A stretch of DNA of 6,190 nt from Variovorax sp. (lineage in GTDB: Bacteria > Pseudomonadota > Gammaproteobacteria > Burkholderiales > Burkholderiaceae_C), in NCBI GenBank assembly GCA_028292145.1, contig JAQGMX010000490.1:1-6190 (forward strand). Reading direction: 5' to 3'. Made by a program: the position numbers and the translations under genes. Under the pieces are notes generated by a model that was not told the origin of the DNA, did no database searches, and saw only the letters and a list, made by a program, of their open reading frames with translations. Below, piece after piece: positions 1 through 6,190 of the stretch; position 1 is the first letter of the stretch; each line of letters opens with the position of its first letter.

Positions 1-1668
1 AGCTTCAGCGTGACGCCGGGCGAGGCGGCCTACATCCCGCTGACCCACGACTACCCCGACGCGCCCGAGCAGCTGCCGCGCGACGAGGTGCTGGCGCGCC
101 TGAAGCCCTGGCTGGAGGACGGCGCCAAGAAGAAGCTGGGCCAGCACGTGAAGTACGACCGCCACGTGCTCGCCAACCACGGCGTCGGCGTGCAGGGCTA
201 TGCGCACGACACCATGCTGCAGAGCTACGTGCTCGAAGTCCACAGGCCGCACGGCCTCGCGAGCTTGGCCGAGCGCCACCTCGGGCGTAGCGGCATCGAC
301 TACGAGGATCTCTGCGGCAAGGGCGCCAAGCAGATTTCGTTCAGCCAGGTCGCCATCGAGAAGGCTGCCGAATACGCCTGCGAGGACAGCGACCAAACGC
401 TCGACGTGCATCGGGTGCTGTGGCCGCAGGTGCAGGCCGACGCGAAGCTCGGCTTCATCTACCAGCTGGAAATGGACAGCAGCGAGGCGCTCTACCGCAT
501 CGAGCGCAACGGCGTGCTGATCGACGCGCCGACGCTCGCGGCGCAAAGCCATGCGCTCGGCACGCGGATCATGGAACTGGAAACCGAAGCCTACGAGCTG
601 GCCGGCCAGCCCTTCAACCTCGGCAGCCCGAAGCAGATCGGCGAAATCTTCTTCACCAAGCTCGGCCTGCCGGTGGTCAAGAAGACCCCGAGCGGCGCGC
701 CGAGCACCGACGAGGAAGTGCTGGAAAAGCTGGCCGACGACTATCCGCTGCCGGCCAAGATCCTCGAACACCGTGGGCTGTCGAAGCTCAAGGGCACCTA
801 CACCGACAAGCTCGGACAGCTCGCGAACCCGCGTACCGGCAGGGTGCACACGCATTACGCGCAGGCCGTGGCCGTGACCGGGCGGCTGAGCAGCAACGAC
901 CCCAATCTGCAGAACATTCCGGTAAAGACCGCCGAAGGCCGTCGCGTCCGCGAGGCCTTCGTGGCGCCGGCCGGCAGTGTGATCGCAAGTGCCGACTATT
1001 CGCAGATCGAGTTGCGCATCATGGCGCACATCAGCGGCGACGAATCGCTGCTGCGGGCGTTCACGGAAGGCATCGACGTACACCGCGCGACGGCTTCCGA
1101 AGTCTTCGGCACGGCGGTCGATCAGGTGTCCAGCGAGCAGCGCCGCTATGCGAAGGTCATCAACTTCGGGTTGATCTACGGCATGAGCAGCTTCGGTCTG
1201 GCAAAGAATCTCGGCATCGAGACCAAGGCCGCCGCGTCGTACATCGACCGCTATTTCGCGCGCTACCCGGGCGTCAAGCGGTACATGGACGAGACGCGGC
1301 AGAGCGCCAAGGAAACCGGCTACGTCGAGACCGTGTTCGGTCGTCGCCTGTACCTGCCGGAGATCAATTCCCCGAACGGTCCGCGCCGCGGTGGCGCCGA
1401 GCGTGCAGCCATCAATGCGCCGATGCAGGGCACGGCGGCCGACCTGATCAAGCTCAGCATGGTCAAGGTGCAGAACGTGCTCGACGAAGAGAAGCGCGCC
1501 ACGAAAATGATCATGCAGGTGCATGACGAACTGGTGTTCGAAGTGCCCGAAGCCGAAATCGAATGGGTGCGGACCGAGATTCCGCGCCTGATGGCCGGTG
1601 TCGCCGATCTCAAGGTGCCGCTGCTGGCCGAGCTCGGTGTCGGTCCGAATTGGGACAAGGCGCACTGA
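1..1668 (+). CDS. polA: DNA polymerase I, 3' part of gene (5' end outside window)
   Basis: DNA polymerase I fills gaps and replaces RNA primers in replication and repair. The frame is open from base 1, so the gene starts upstream; the GTG at 10 is internal. The 555 visible residues align nearly end to end with E. coli PolI from about residue 372 to the C-terminal Asp-x-Ala-His. The 5' nuclease domain and the first exonuclease motif (D355/E357) therefore lie outside. Visible proofreading residues are D53 (E. coli D424) and the YACED motif with Y125 and D129 (Y497, D501), so 3'-5' exonuclease activity is probably retained. Polymerase motif A is DYSQIELR with D332 (D705). Motif B has R381, K385, F389 and Y393 (R754, K758, F762, Y766). 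Motif C is QVHDE with D509 (D882). All visible catalytic positions are intact. The TGA is at 1666-1668, with the next gene 46 bases on. Confidence 0.98.
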   Translation, partial: SFSVTPGEAAYIPLTHDYPDAPEQLPRDEVLARLKPWLEDGAKKKLGQHVKYDRHVLANHGVGVQGYAHDTMLQSYVLEVHRPHGLASLAERHLGRSGIDYEDLCGKGAKQISFSQVAIEKAAEYACEDSDQTLDVHRVLWPQVQADAKLGFIYQLEMDSSEALYRIERNGVLIDAPTLAAQSHALGTRIMELETEAYELAGQPFNLGSPKQIGEIFFTKLGLPVVKKTPSGAPSTDEEVLEKLADDYPLPAKILEHRGLSKLKGTYTDKLGQLANPRTGRVHTHYAQAVAVTGRLSSNDPNLQNIPVKTAEGRRVREAFVAPAGSVIASADYSQIELRIMAHISGDESLLRAFTEGIDVHRATASEVFGTAVDQVSSEQRRYAKVINFGLIYGMSSFGLAKNLGIETKAAASYIDRYFARYPGVKRYMDETRQSAKETGYVETVFGRRLYLPEINSPNGPRRGGAERAAINAPMQGTAADLIKLSMVKVQNVLDEEKRATKMIMQVHDELVFEVPEAEIEWVRTEIPRLMAGVADLKVPLLAELGVGPNWDKAH

Positions 1669-1699
1669 GCGCGCCACAAACTTTTTCCTCCAAGCTTTC

Positions 1700-1703
1700 A
1701 GGA
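1700..1703 (+). promoter_or_regulatory. Ribosome binding site deciding the carboxypeptidase start
   Basis: AGGA stands 11 bases before ATG 1715, in a locally A/T-rich leader that contrasts with the GC-rich genes around it. The spacing to ATG 1721 would be 17, which is too long, so this site favours 1715. Confidence 0.5.
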
Positions 1704-1714
1704 TTTTTCAAACA

Positions 1715-3022
1715 ATGACCATGCATTCCCTCCATCGCCTCGCCGCAGCCGCAACGCTTGCCATCGCCGCGATCGCAGTCGCGCCGTCCGCCGCGGCTGC
1801 ACCTGACGCACGCATCGCCGCGCTCGCCGCCAAGGAGAAGCAGCCGCTGCTCGATTCGCTCTCGCAACTGGTAGGCATCGAATCCGGCAGTCGCGACCTT
1901 CCCGGCCTCGACAAGATCGCGAACCTCATCGCAGACAGATTGCGAGCGCTCGGCGGCCAGGTCGAACTGATCGAGCCCGGCAGCGCGGCTTCGCCGGAGG
2001 TCTATCGCATGGAAGACACGCCGGAGAAGATCGGCAAGGTTGTCAAGGCGACGTTCAAGGGCACCGGCACCAAGAACATCATGTTGATCGCGCACATGGA
2101 CACCGTCTATCAGCCCGGCATGCTCGCGAAGCAGCCGTTCCGCATCGAAGGCGACAAGGCTTTCGGCCTGGCCATCGCCGACGACAAGCAGGGCATCGCC
2201 GTCATCCTGCATTCGCTGGCGATGCTCAAGCAGCTCGACTTCAAGGAATACGGCACGCTGACCGTGCTGATCAATGCCGACGAGGAGATCAGCTCGCCGG
2301 GTTCGCGCGCGCTCATCACGCAGCTCGGCAGCCAGCAGGATGCGGTTCTGTCGCATGAAGGTTCGTACGTGACCGAAGACAAGCTCTCGCTCGCGACCGC
2401 CGGCATCGGCTCGGTGTCGCTCAAGGTGCAGGGCAAGGCGTCGCACGCCGGTTCGGCGCCGGAGAAGGGCGTGAACGCGTTCTACGAAATGGCGCACCAG
2501 GTGCTGCAGATGCGCGACCTGTCGGACCCGTCCACCGGCTTGAAGATGAACTGGACCGTGGCGCAGGCCGGTACCAACCGCAACGTGATCCCGGCCACCG
2601 CGACGGCGGGCGCCGACGTGCGCGTGACCAAGGTCGCCGATTACGATCGCGTCGAGAAGGAAATCAACGAGCGCGCGAAGAAGCAGCTGATTCCCGATGC
2701 CAAGGTCGAGGTCAAGTTCGAACGCCGCCGTCCGCCGCTCGAGTCGAGCGCGGCGTCGATGGCGCTCGCCAAGCACGCGCAAGGCATCTATGCCGAGATG
2801 GACCGCAAGCTGGCTGCCGACGACAAAGTGGCAGGTGGCGGAACCGATGCGGCCTTCGCAGGCCTGTCGACCAAGGCCGGCGTCGTCGAACGTTTCGGGC
2901 TGCAGGGCTACGGTGCGCATTCGGCCGACGCTGAATACGTGCTGATCGATTCGATCGAGCCGCGCCTCTACCTCGTCACGCGGATGGTGATGGACATCTC
3001 GCGCGGTGCGGTCGGTCGATAA
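1715..3022 (+). CDS. Exported M20 zinc carboxypeptidase, glutamate carboxypeptidase (CPG2) type
   Basis: A 435-residue enzyme predicted to release C-terminal glutamate from folates, pteroyl-glutamates or related N-acyl-glutamates in the periplasm. Residues 1 to about 29 form a signal peptide, with an Ala-rich core ending in an AAAA run before PDARI. Zinc ligands of the M20 family are all visible: H127 (HMDTV), D156 (IADDK), E191, E215 and H402 (GAHSADAEYV). D129 and the general base E190 are also present. Compared with Pseudomonas/Variovorax CPG2 from memory (415 residues), numbering shifts by a constant 15 through the middle. K223, H244, N290, R303 and R339 fall on K208, H229, N275, R288 and R324, the substrate and dimer-domain residues. 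GGGTDA, typical of the family, is also present. ATG 1715 is preferred because AGGA at 1700-1703 is well placed. ATG 1721 is the alternative, and an in-frame ATG at 1598 lies inside polA and would bury the signal peptide. The family call is firm; the exact substrate is inferred. Confidence 0.93.
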   Translation: MTMHSLHRLAAAATLAIAAIAVAPSAAAAPDARIAALAAKEKQPLLDSLSQLVGIESGSRDLPGLDKIANLIADRLRALGGQVELIEPGSAASPEVYRMEDTPEKIGKVVKATFKGTGTKNIMLIAHMDTVYQPGMLAKQPFRIEGDKAFGLAIADDKQGIAVILHSLAMLKQLDFKEYGTLTVLINADEEISSPGSRALITQLGSQQDAVLSHEGSYVTEDKLSLATAGIGSVSLKVQGKASHAGSAPEKGVNAFYEMAHQVLQMRDLSDPSTGLKMNWTVAQAGTNRNVIPATATAGADVRVTKVADYDRVEKEINERAKKQLIPDAKVEVKFERRRPPLESSAASMALAKHAQGIYAEMDRKLAADDKVAGGGTDAAFAGLSTKAGVVERFGLQGYGAHSADAEYVLIDSIEPRLYLVTRMVMDISRGAVGR

Positions 3023-3056
3023 TCGCCAACCTGCAATCGCGTTCAACGCACCCTTC

Positions 3057-3061
3057 AAGAG
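3057..3061 (+). promoter_or_regulatory. Ribosome binding site of the copper chaperone gene
   Basis: AAGAG stands 6 bases before ATG 3068. It is the only purine-rich stretch suited to this start in the 45-base gap after the carboxypeptidase. I see no convincing promoter or terminator in that gap, which fits co-transcription of the two genes. Confidence 0.4.
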
Positions 3062-3067
3062 CCCGTC

Positions 3068-3562
3068 ATGCAAACCATCGCCCGTCACGCTTTCCAGTCC
3101 ACTGTGCTCGCTGTTGCTGCCTTGTCGGCAGCCGGCGCGCATGCACAGGTCACGGTCAAGGACGCATGGGTGCGCGCCACCGTGCCGCAGCAGAAATCGA
3201 CCAGCGCGTTCATGCAGATCAGTGCAGCCAAGGACACGAAGCTCGTGTCCGTCAGCACGCCGGTGACGCCACTGGCCGAGGTGCACGAGATGGCGATGCG
3301 CGATGGCGTGATGCGCATGCGTCAGGTGGCCGGCGGCATCGAAGTGCCTGCGGGCAAGACCGTGGACCTGACGCCGAGCGGTCAGCACATCATGCTGCTC
3401 GACCTGCCGCAGCAGGTGAAGGTCGGCGACAAGGTGCCGCTCACGCTGGTCTTCGAGGACAAGGCCGGCAAGCGCGAGACGCAGCAGGTCGAAGCGACCG
3501 TGCGTCCGCTGAATGGTGCGGCTTCCGGCATGCCTGGCATGCACGGCGACCACAAGCACTGA
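3068..3562 (+). CDS. Periplasmic copper chaperone, PCu(A)C family (DUF461)
   Basis: A 164-residue exported protein of the family that carries Cu(I) in the periplasm, in characterised members to cytochrome c oxidase. Residues 1-26 are a signal peptide ending AHA, with the mature protein starting at Gln27. The mature domain opens with VTVKDAWVRATVP, the typical first strand. The copper site is the family's His-x10-Met ... His-x-Met pattern: H73 and M84, then H107 and M109. Extra methionines M75, M77 and M82 lie close by. FEDKAG near residue 130 and the beta-rich composition also fit. After the domain comes a short tail with M155, M158, H159, H162 and H164, probably a second metal-binding site. 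The DUF2946 gene starts 13 bases downstream, indicating one transcript. No SCO gene is visible here, so a role in oxidase assembly rather than copper uptake or tolerance cannot be assumed. Confidence 0.93.
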   Translation: MQTIARHAFQSTVLAVAALSAAGAHAQVTVKDAWVRATVPQQKSTSAFMQISAAKDTKLVSVSTPVTPLAEVHEMAMRDGVMRMRQVAGGIEVPAGKTVDLTPSGQHIMLLDLPQQVKVGDKVPLTLVFEDKAGKRETQQVEATVRPLNGAASGMPGMHGDHKH

Positions 3563-3575
3563 ACTGGCATCTGCC

Positions 3576-3947
3576 ATGAACTGGCTGCCGGCCTTTCGAC
3601 GAAACACGTTCCTGCGCTGGCTGGCGCTCGCCATTTTTTCTCTCTCGCTCGGCGCTGCGGCTGCTTCGCCGATGGTGCATCCGCAGGCGATGGAGCTGGT
3701 GTGCTCCAGCGCCGGCATGGTTAAGCTGATCGTGCACGCTGACGACGGCCAGGTGCTCGAACACGCCGGCATGAGCGCTGACTGCCCACTGTGCGTTTCC
3801 GGTGGCGCACCGCCTCCGGTGGCCGCTACGTTGAAAATCGCGCTGCCCCTGCCGCTCGGGCGCGCATTGCAATCGATACCCGCTGCACGACTCGCAGCCG
3901 CGACGGCTGCGCCTTTGCCAGCCCGCGGACCGCCTGCGCGCGCCTGA
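3576..3947 (+). CDS. DUF2946-type small Cys/His protein, membrane-anchored or exported
   Basis: A 123-residue protein that I place in DUF2946, a family of unknown function often found beside PCu(A)C and TonB receptor genes. The N-terminus has basic residues (R8, R9, R14) and a hydrophobic segment at about 13-30 followed by Ala-rich text, so it is a signal peptide or membrane anchor. The body holds H35, C43, H54, H63 and the C70-P-L-C73 motif, which could bind a metal such as copper. The C-terminus is Pro/Ala-rich and ends RGPPARA, as is common in this family. ATG 3576 is chosen because it puts the basic and hydrophobic segment at the N-terminus; the in-frame ATG at 3513 lies inside the chaperone gene. 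No clear ribosome binding site precedes it, and with a 13-base gap translation is probably coupled to the chaperone. Metal binding is inference from residues and neighbours. Confidence 0.8.
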   Translation: MNWLPAFRRNTFLRWLALAIFSLSLGAAAASPMVHPQAMELVCSSAGMVKLIVHADDGQVLEHAGMSADCPLCVSGGAPPPVAATLKIALPLPLGRALQSIPAARLAAATAAPLPARGPPARA

Positions 3948-3972
3948 AGCGTTCTCCCGTTCTTCGCTTCAG
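3944..3972 (+). other. Stem-loop over the end of the DUF2946 gene
   Basis: CTGAAGCG at 3944-3951 and CGCTTCAG at 3965-3972 form a perfect 8-bp inverted repeat around a 13-base pyrimidine-rich loop. The 5' arm contains the TGA stop of the DUF2946 gene. No T-tract follows, so it is not a standard intrinsic terminator. It could stabilise or process the transcript between the small genes and the receptor. An 8-bp repeat of this kind is expected about once by chance in a window this size, so position is the main argument. Confidence 0.35.
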
Positions 3973-4052
3973 CGCTGGCGCCCTCTCCAGGTGCCGCATG
4001 CGCTGTCATCGCGCCACGCGCCTTGTCCGGCTCCGTCAGTCATCGGGTTTCC

Positions 4053-6190
4053 ATGTCCAATATCTTCAGAACACGTCGGCGCGCCATTGCTGCGGCCGTC
4101 ACGGCTTTTCTCACACCTGTGCCACCTGCCATTGCGCAGGCTCAGTCCCTCCCGCAAATCGAAGTCGTCGACCAGACGGCAAGACCCAACGGGCGTATTG
4201 ATCTCGATACGCCTTCCACCACCGGCAGCCGGCTCGGCCTGACGTCGCGCGAGACGCCGGCTTCGGTCACGGTGGTGACCCGCGCAACCATCGACGCCCG
4301 CGGCGCGCAGGACACGCAGGAAATCCTGCGCGCCGTGCCCGGCATCACCGCGCACAACGCGCCGGGCAGCATCGGCGTCAGCTACCGCGGCTTCGGCAGC
4401 AATTCGCTCAGCCAGATGTTCAACGGCATCAACGTGCAGTATTCGATCGCGGCCCGCCCGGTCGACAGCTGGATCTATGACCGCGTCGAAGTGATCGGCG
4501 GGCCTTCGAGCTTCCTGTTCGGCGCCGGCGCCGTGGGCGGCTCGATCAACTACCTCACCAAGCTGCCAGAGCGGGAGGATTTCTCCGAGGTGCAGCTTCG
4601 ACTCGGCACGCAGGGGCTGAAGGAGGCTTCGATGGGGCTCAGCCGCCGCATCGCCGGCGAGGGCGGCGCCGGCAGCCACTACCTGCGCATCGACCTCAAC
4701 CACCGCGACACCGACAGCTGGACCGACGGCACGCGCGGGCGCAGCACGCAGTTCGCGGCCTCGCTGTTGTCGGATTTCGGCGGCGGATGGCGGCACACGC
4801 TGGCCTATGAATTCCAGGACGAGCACGTCGACCGGCCGTACTGGGGCACGCCGGTGCTGAACCCCGCCGTCGGCACCCTGCGCATCGACCCGGCGACGCG
4901 CTTCAAGAACTACAACAGCAGCGACGGCCTGTATGCGCAGCAGGTGCAGTGGCTGCGCTCCATCACCGAATGGCAGGCATCCGACGCACTGCAGTTCAAG
5001 AACACGTTCTACGTGTACGACGCGCTGCGCGACTACCGCAACGTCGAAAGTTACCGCTTCAACGCCGCGAACACGGCTGTGCAGCGTTACGCGAGCCTGT
5101 TGCAGCGGCACGACCAGCAACTGGTCGGCGACCGCGTCGAAGGCATCTACAAAGGCGCGCTGGCCGGGCTGCGCAGCGACTGGTCCTTCGGTGCCGATGT
5201 CAGCGTCAACCGACAGACCCGCTTCCCGAACAGCAGCGCCAGCGTCGTGAGCACGGTGAACCCTTACGACTTCGCCACCGATGCGTTCTTCCACGAATCG
5301 GGCTTGCGACCGGGCTTCAATCCCGACCGCGACAACAAGGTGACGACTGCGGCGGTGTACCTGGAAAACCGCACGCGGATCGCGCCGGCACTGAGCCTCG
5401 TGACCGCGCTGCGCCACGAGCGCATCGACCTCGAACTGACCAACCGGCGCGCCGTCACCGCAGCGAGTCCGGCCGGCTTCGAGCGCGACTACAACCCGAC
5501 CACCGGCCGCGTCGGCATGGTGTGGGATGTCGCTCCGAACGCCAATCTCTACCTGCAGTACGCGACGGCCGCCGATCCGCCGTCGGGCATCCTCACGACG
5601 GCCTCGTTTGCCGACGTGCGCAACAACAGCGATCTCACGACCGGCACTCAGGCCGAGCTCGGCAGCAAGCTCGACTTCTGGCAGGGCCGTGGCAAGGCCA
5701 CGCTAGCGGCGTACCGCATCGTGCGCAAGAACATCGCGACGCAGGATCCGACCAACAGCGCGTTGACCATCCTCGCCGGCGAGCAGACGTCGCGCGGCAT
5801 CGAGCTGGCGATGGGCCTGCAGCCCGCGCCGCGCTGGTCGATGCAGGGCAACTTCACCTACGTCGACGCGAAGTACGCGCGTTTCGACCAGGGCGGAATC
5901 TCGTTGGCGGGCAAGACGCCCACCAACACGCCTGCGACGGTCGCCAACATCTGGCTTTCCTACGCGGTCACGCCCGCCGTCGAGGCCAGCGTCGGCGTGC
6001 GTCGCGTCGGCAAGGTCTATGCGGACGCCGCGAACACCCTGCAGTGGCCGGCCTACACGCTGCTCGACCTGGGGCTCAGCTGGAAACTCAGCCGCACGGT
6101 GACGCTGACCGGGCGCATCCGGAACGCGACCGACCGCATCTACGCCGCCAATGCAGGCACGGCACAGGTCTATCTCGGTGCACCGCGCAC
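4053..6190 (+). CDS. TonB-dependent outer-membrane receptor, siderophore-receptor-like (3' end outside window)
   Basis: An outer-membrane gated beta-barrel that takes up a ligand using TonB energy. The frame is open from ATG 4053 to the edge, giving 712 residues with no stop. Residues 1 to about 30 are a signal peptide (basic RTRRR, hydrophobic core, AIAQA). A TonB-box-like PQIEVVD follows at 34-40. The plug spans about 66-170, with ETPASVTVV, ILRAVPGI, YRGFGSN and the hallmark DRVEVIGGPSSFLFGAGAV from 143 leading into GGSINYLTK. The rest is barrel strands, with late landmarks LTTGTQAELG, SRGIELA, ANTLQWPAYTLLDLGLSW and RNATDRIY. The last visible residues, LGAPRT, usually sit about ten residues before the terminal aromatic, so nearly all is present. 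There is no N-terminal STN signalling domain, so it is not a transducer-type receptor. The substrate is uncertain: the plug resembles ferric-siderophore receptors, whereas the neighbours suggest copper. ATG 4053 gives a proper signal peptide; only GGG at 4045-4047 resembles a ribosome site. Confidence 0.93.
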   Translation, partial: MSNIFRTRRRAIAAAVTAFLTPVPPAIAQAQSLPQIEVVDQTARPNGRIDLDTPSTTGSRLGLTSRETPASVTVVTRATIDARGAQDTQEILRAVPGITAHNAPGSIGVSYRGFGSNSLSQMFNGINVQYSIAARPVDSWIYDRVEVIGGPSSFLFGAGAVGGSINYLTKLPEREDFSEVQLRLGTQGLKEASMGLSRRIAGEGGAGSHYLRIDLNHRDTDSWTDGTRGRSTQFAASLLSDFGGGWRHTLAYEFQDEHVDRPYWGTPVLNPAVGTLRIDPATRFKNYNSSDGLYAQQVQWLRSITEWQASDALQFKNTFYVYDALRDYRNVESYRFNAANTAVQRYASLLQRHDQQLVGDRVEGIYKGALAGLRSDWSFGADVSVNRQTRFPNSSASVVSTVNPYDFATDAFFHESGLRPGFNPDRDNKVTTAAVYLENRTRIAPALSLVTALRHERIDLELTNRRAVTAASPAGFERDYNPTTGRVGMVWDVAPNANLYLQYATAADPPSGILTTASFADVRNNSDLTTGTQAELGSKLDFWQGRGKATLAAYRIVRKNIATQDPTNSALTILAGEQTSRGIELAMGLQPAPRWSMQGNFTYVDAKYARFDQGGISLAGKTPTNTPATVANIWLSYAVTPAVEASVGVRRVGKVYADAANTLQWPAYTLLDLGLSWKLSRTVTLTGRIRNATDRIYAANAGTAQVYLGAPR

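Noticed and set aside
420..1526. A 368-codon + strand frame inside polA.
   Set aside because: It overlaps the intact polymerase motifs in another frame, and its product is Arg/Ala-rich without any domain.
1659..1686. Possible polA terminator: GGCGC and GCGCC arms (1659-1663, 1671-1675) followed by five T at 1682-1686.
   Set aside because: The stem is only 5 bp and the T-run starts six bases after it, too weak and too far for a convincing intrinsic terminator.
1598..1714. Upstream in-frame ATG that would lengthen the carboxypeptidase by 39 residues into polA.
   Set aside because: The extension overlaps polA, has no signal-peptide character, and would bury the export signal that begins at 1715.
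3945..3972. Selenocysteine-type recoding of the TGA at 3945 because a stem-loop is attached.
   Set aside because: The TGA sits inside the stem of a short hairpin unlike bacterial SECIS elements, and readthrough would make a nonsensical fusion with a signal peptide.
1610..4009. A 799-codon open frame on the - strand across the carboxypeptidase, chaperone and DUF2946 genes.
   Set aside because: The translation is rich in Arg, His, Ala and Asp with no recognisable domain, and it lies opposite three genes with clear families. It is a typical antisense shadow in GC-rich DNA.
3948..4052. Search for a Fur box, copper-regulator site or sigma-70 promoter before the receptor.
   Set aside because: No 19-bp Fur-like palindrome, CueR-type spacing or paired -35/-10 hexamers could be seen; only the short stem-loop at the start stands out.
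3969..5417. A 482-codon open frame on the - strand opposite the receptor gene.
   Set aside because: Low-complexity Arg/Ala/Val text with no motifs, opposite a receptor whose plug and barrel read continuously on the + strand.

Overview
The window is GC-rich, densely coding DNA that looks like the chromosome of a betaproteobacterium of the order Burkholderiales. The DNA polymerase I text reads like the Comamonadaceae/Variovorax type; this is recognition from memory, not a database search. All five genes lie on the + strand. The largest gap between genes is 105 bases, and no stretch over 300 bases lacks a gene. I saw no tRNA, rRNA, CRISPR array, insertion sequence, integrase or attachment site.

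Layout. Bases 1-1668 hold the 3' part of polA, covering most of the proofreading domain and the whole polymerase domain. After 46 bases comes an exported M20-family zinc carboxypeptidase of the glutamate carboxypeptidase (CPG2/glucarpidase) type, 1715-3022. After 45 bases comes a small periplasmic copper chaperone of the PCu(A)C family, 3068-3562. Thirteen bases later is a 123-residue DUF2946-type protein with a Cys-Pro-Leu-Cys motif, 3576-3947. A 105-base gap with one short stem-loop follows. Last is a TonB-dependent outer-membrane receptor, 4053 to the window end, which runs off the edge about ten codons before its expected C-terminus.

How the parts relate. polA is housekeeping, and the carboxypeptidase next to it probably scavenges glutamate from folates or N-acyl-glutamates in the periplasm. 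The last three genes (PCu(A)C, DUF2946, TonB receptor) look like a cell-envelope metal-handling module: a receptor for uptake across the outer membrane, a periplasmic copper carrier, and a small Cys/His protein of unknown role. The receptor's plug resembles siderophore receptors rather than OprC/NosA copper receptors, so the transported substrate is unresolved. This module is the most interesting part of the window, but each member belongs to a known family and I see no clear evidence of a wholly new system.
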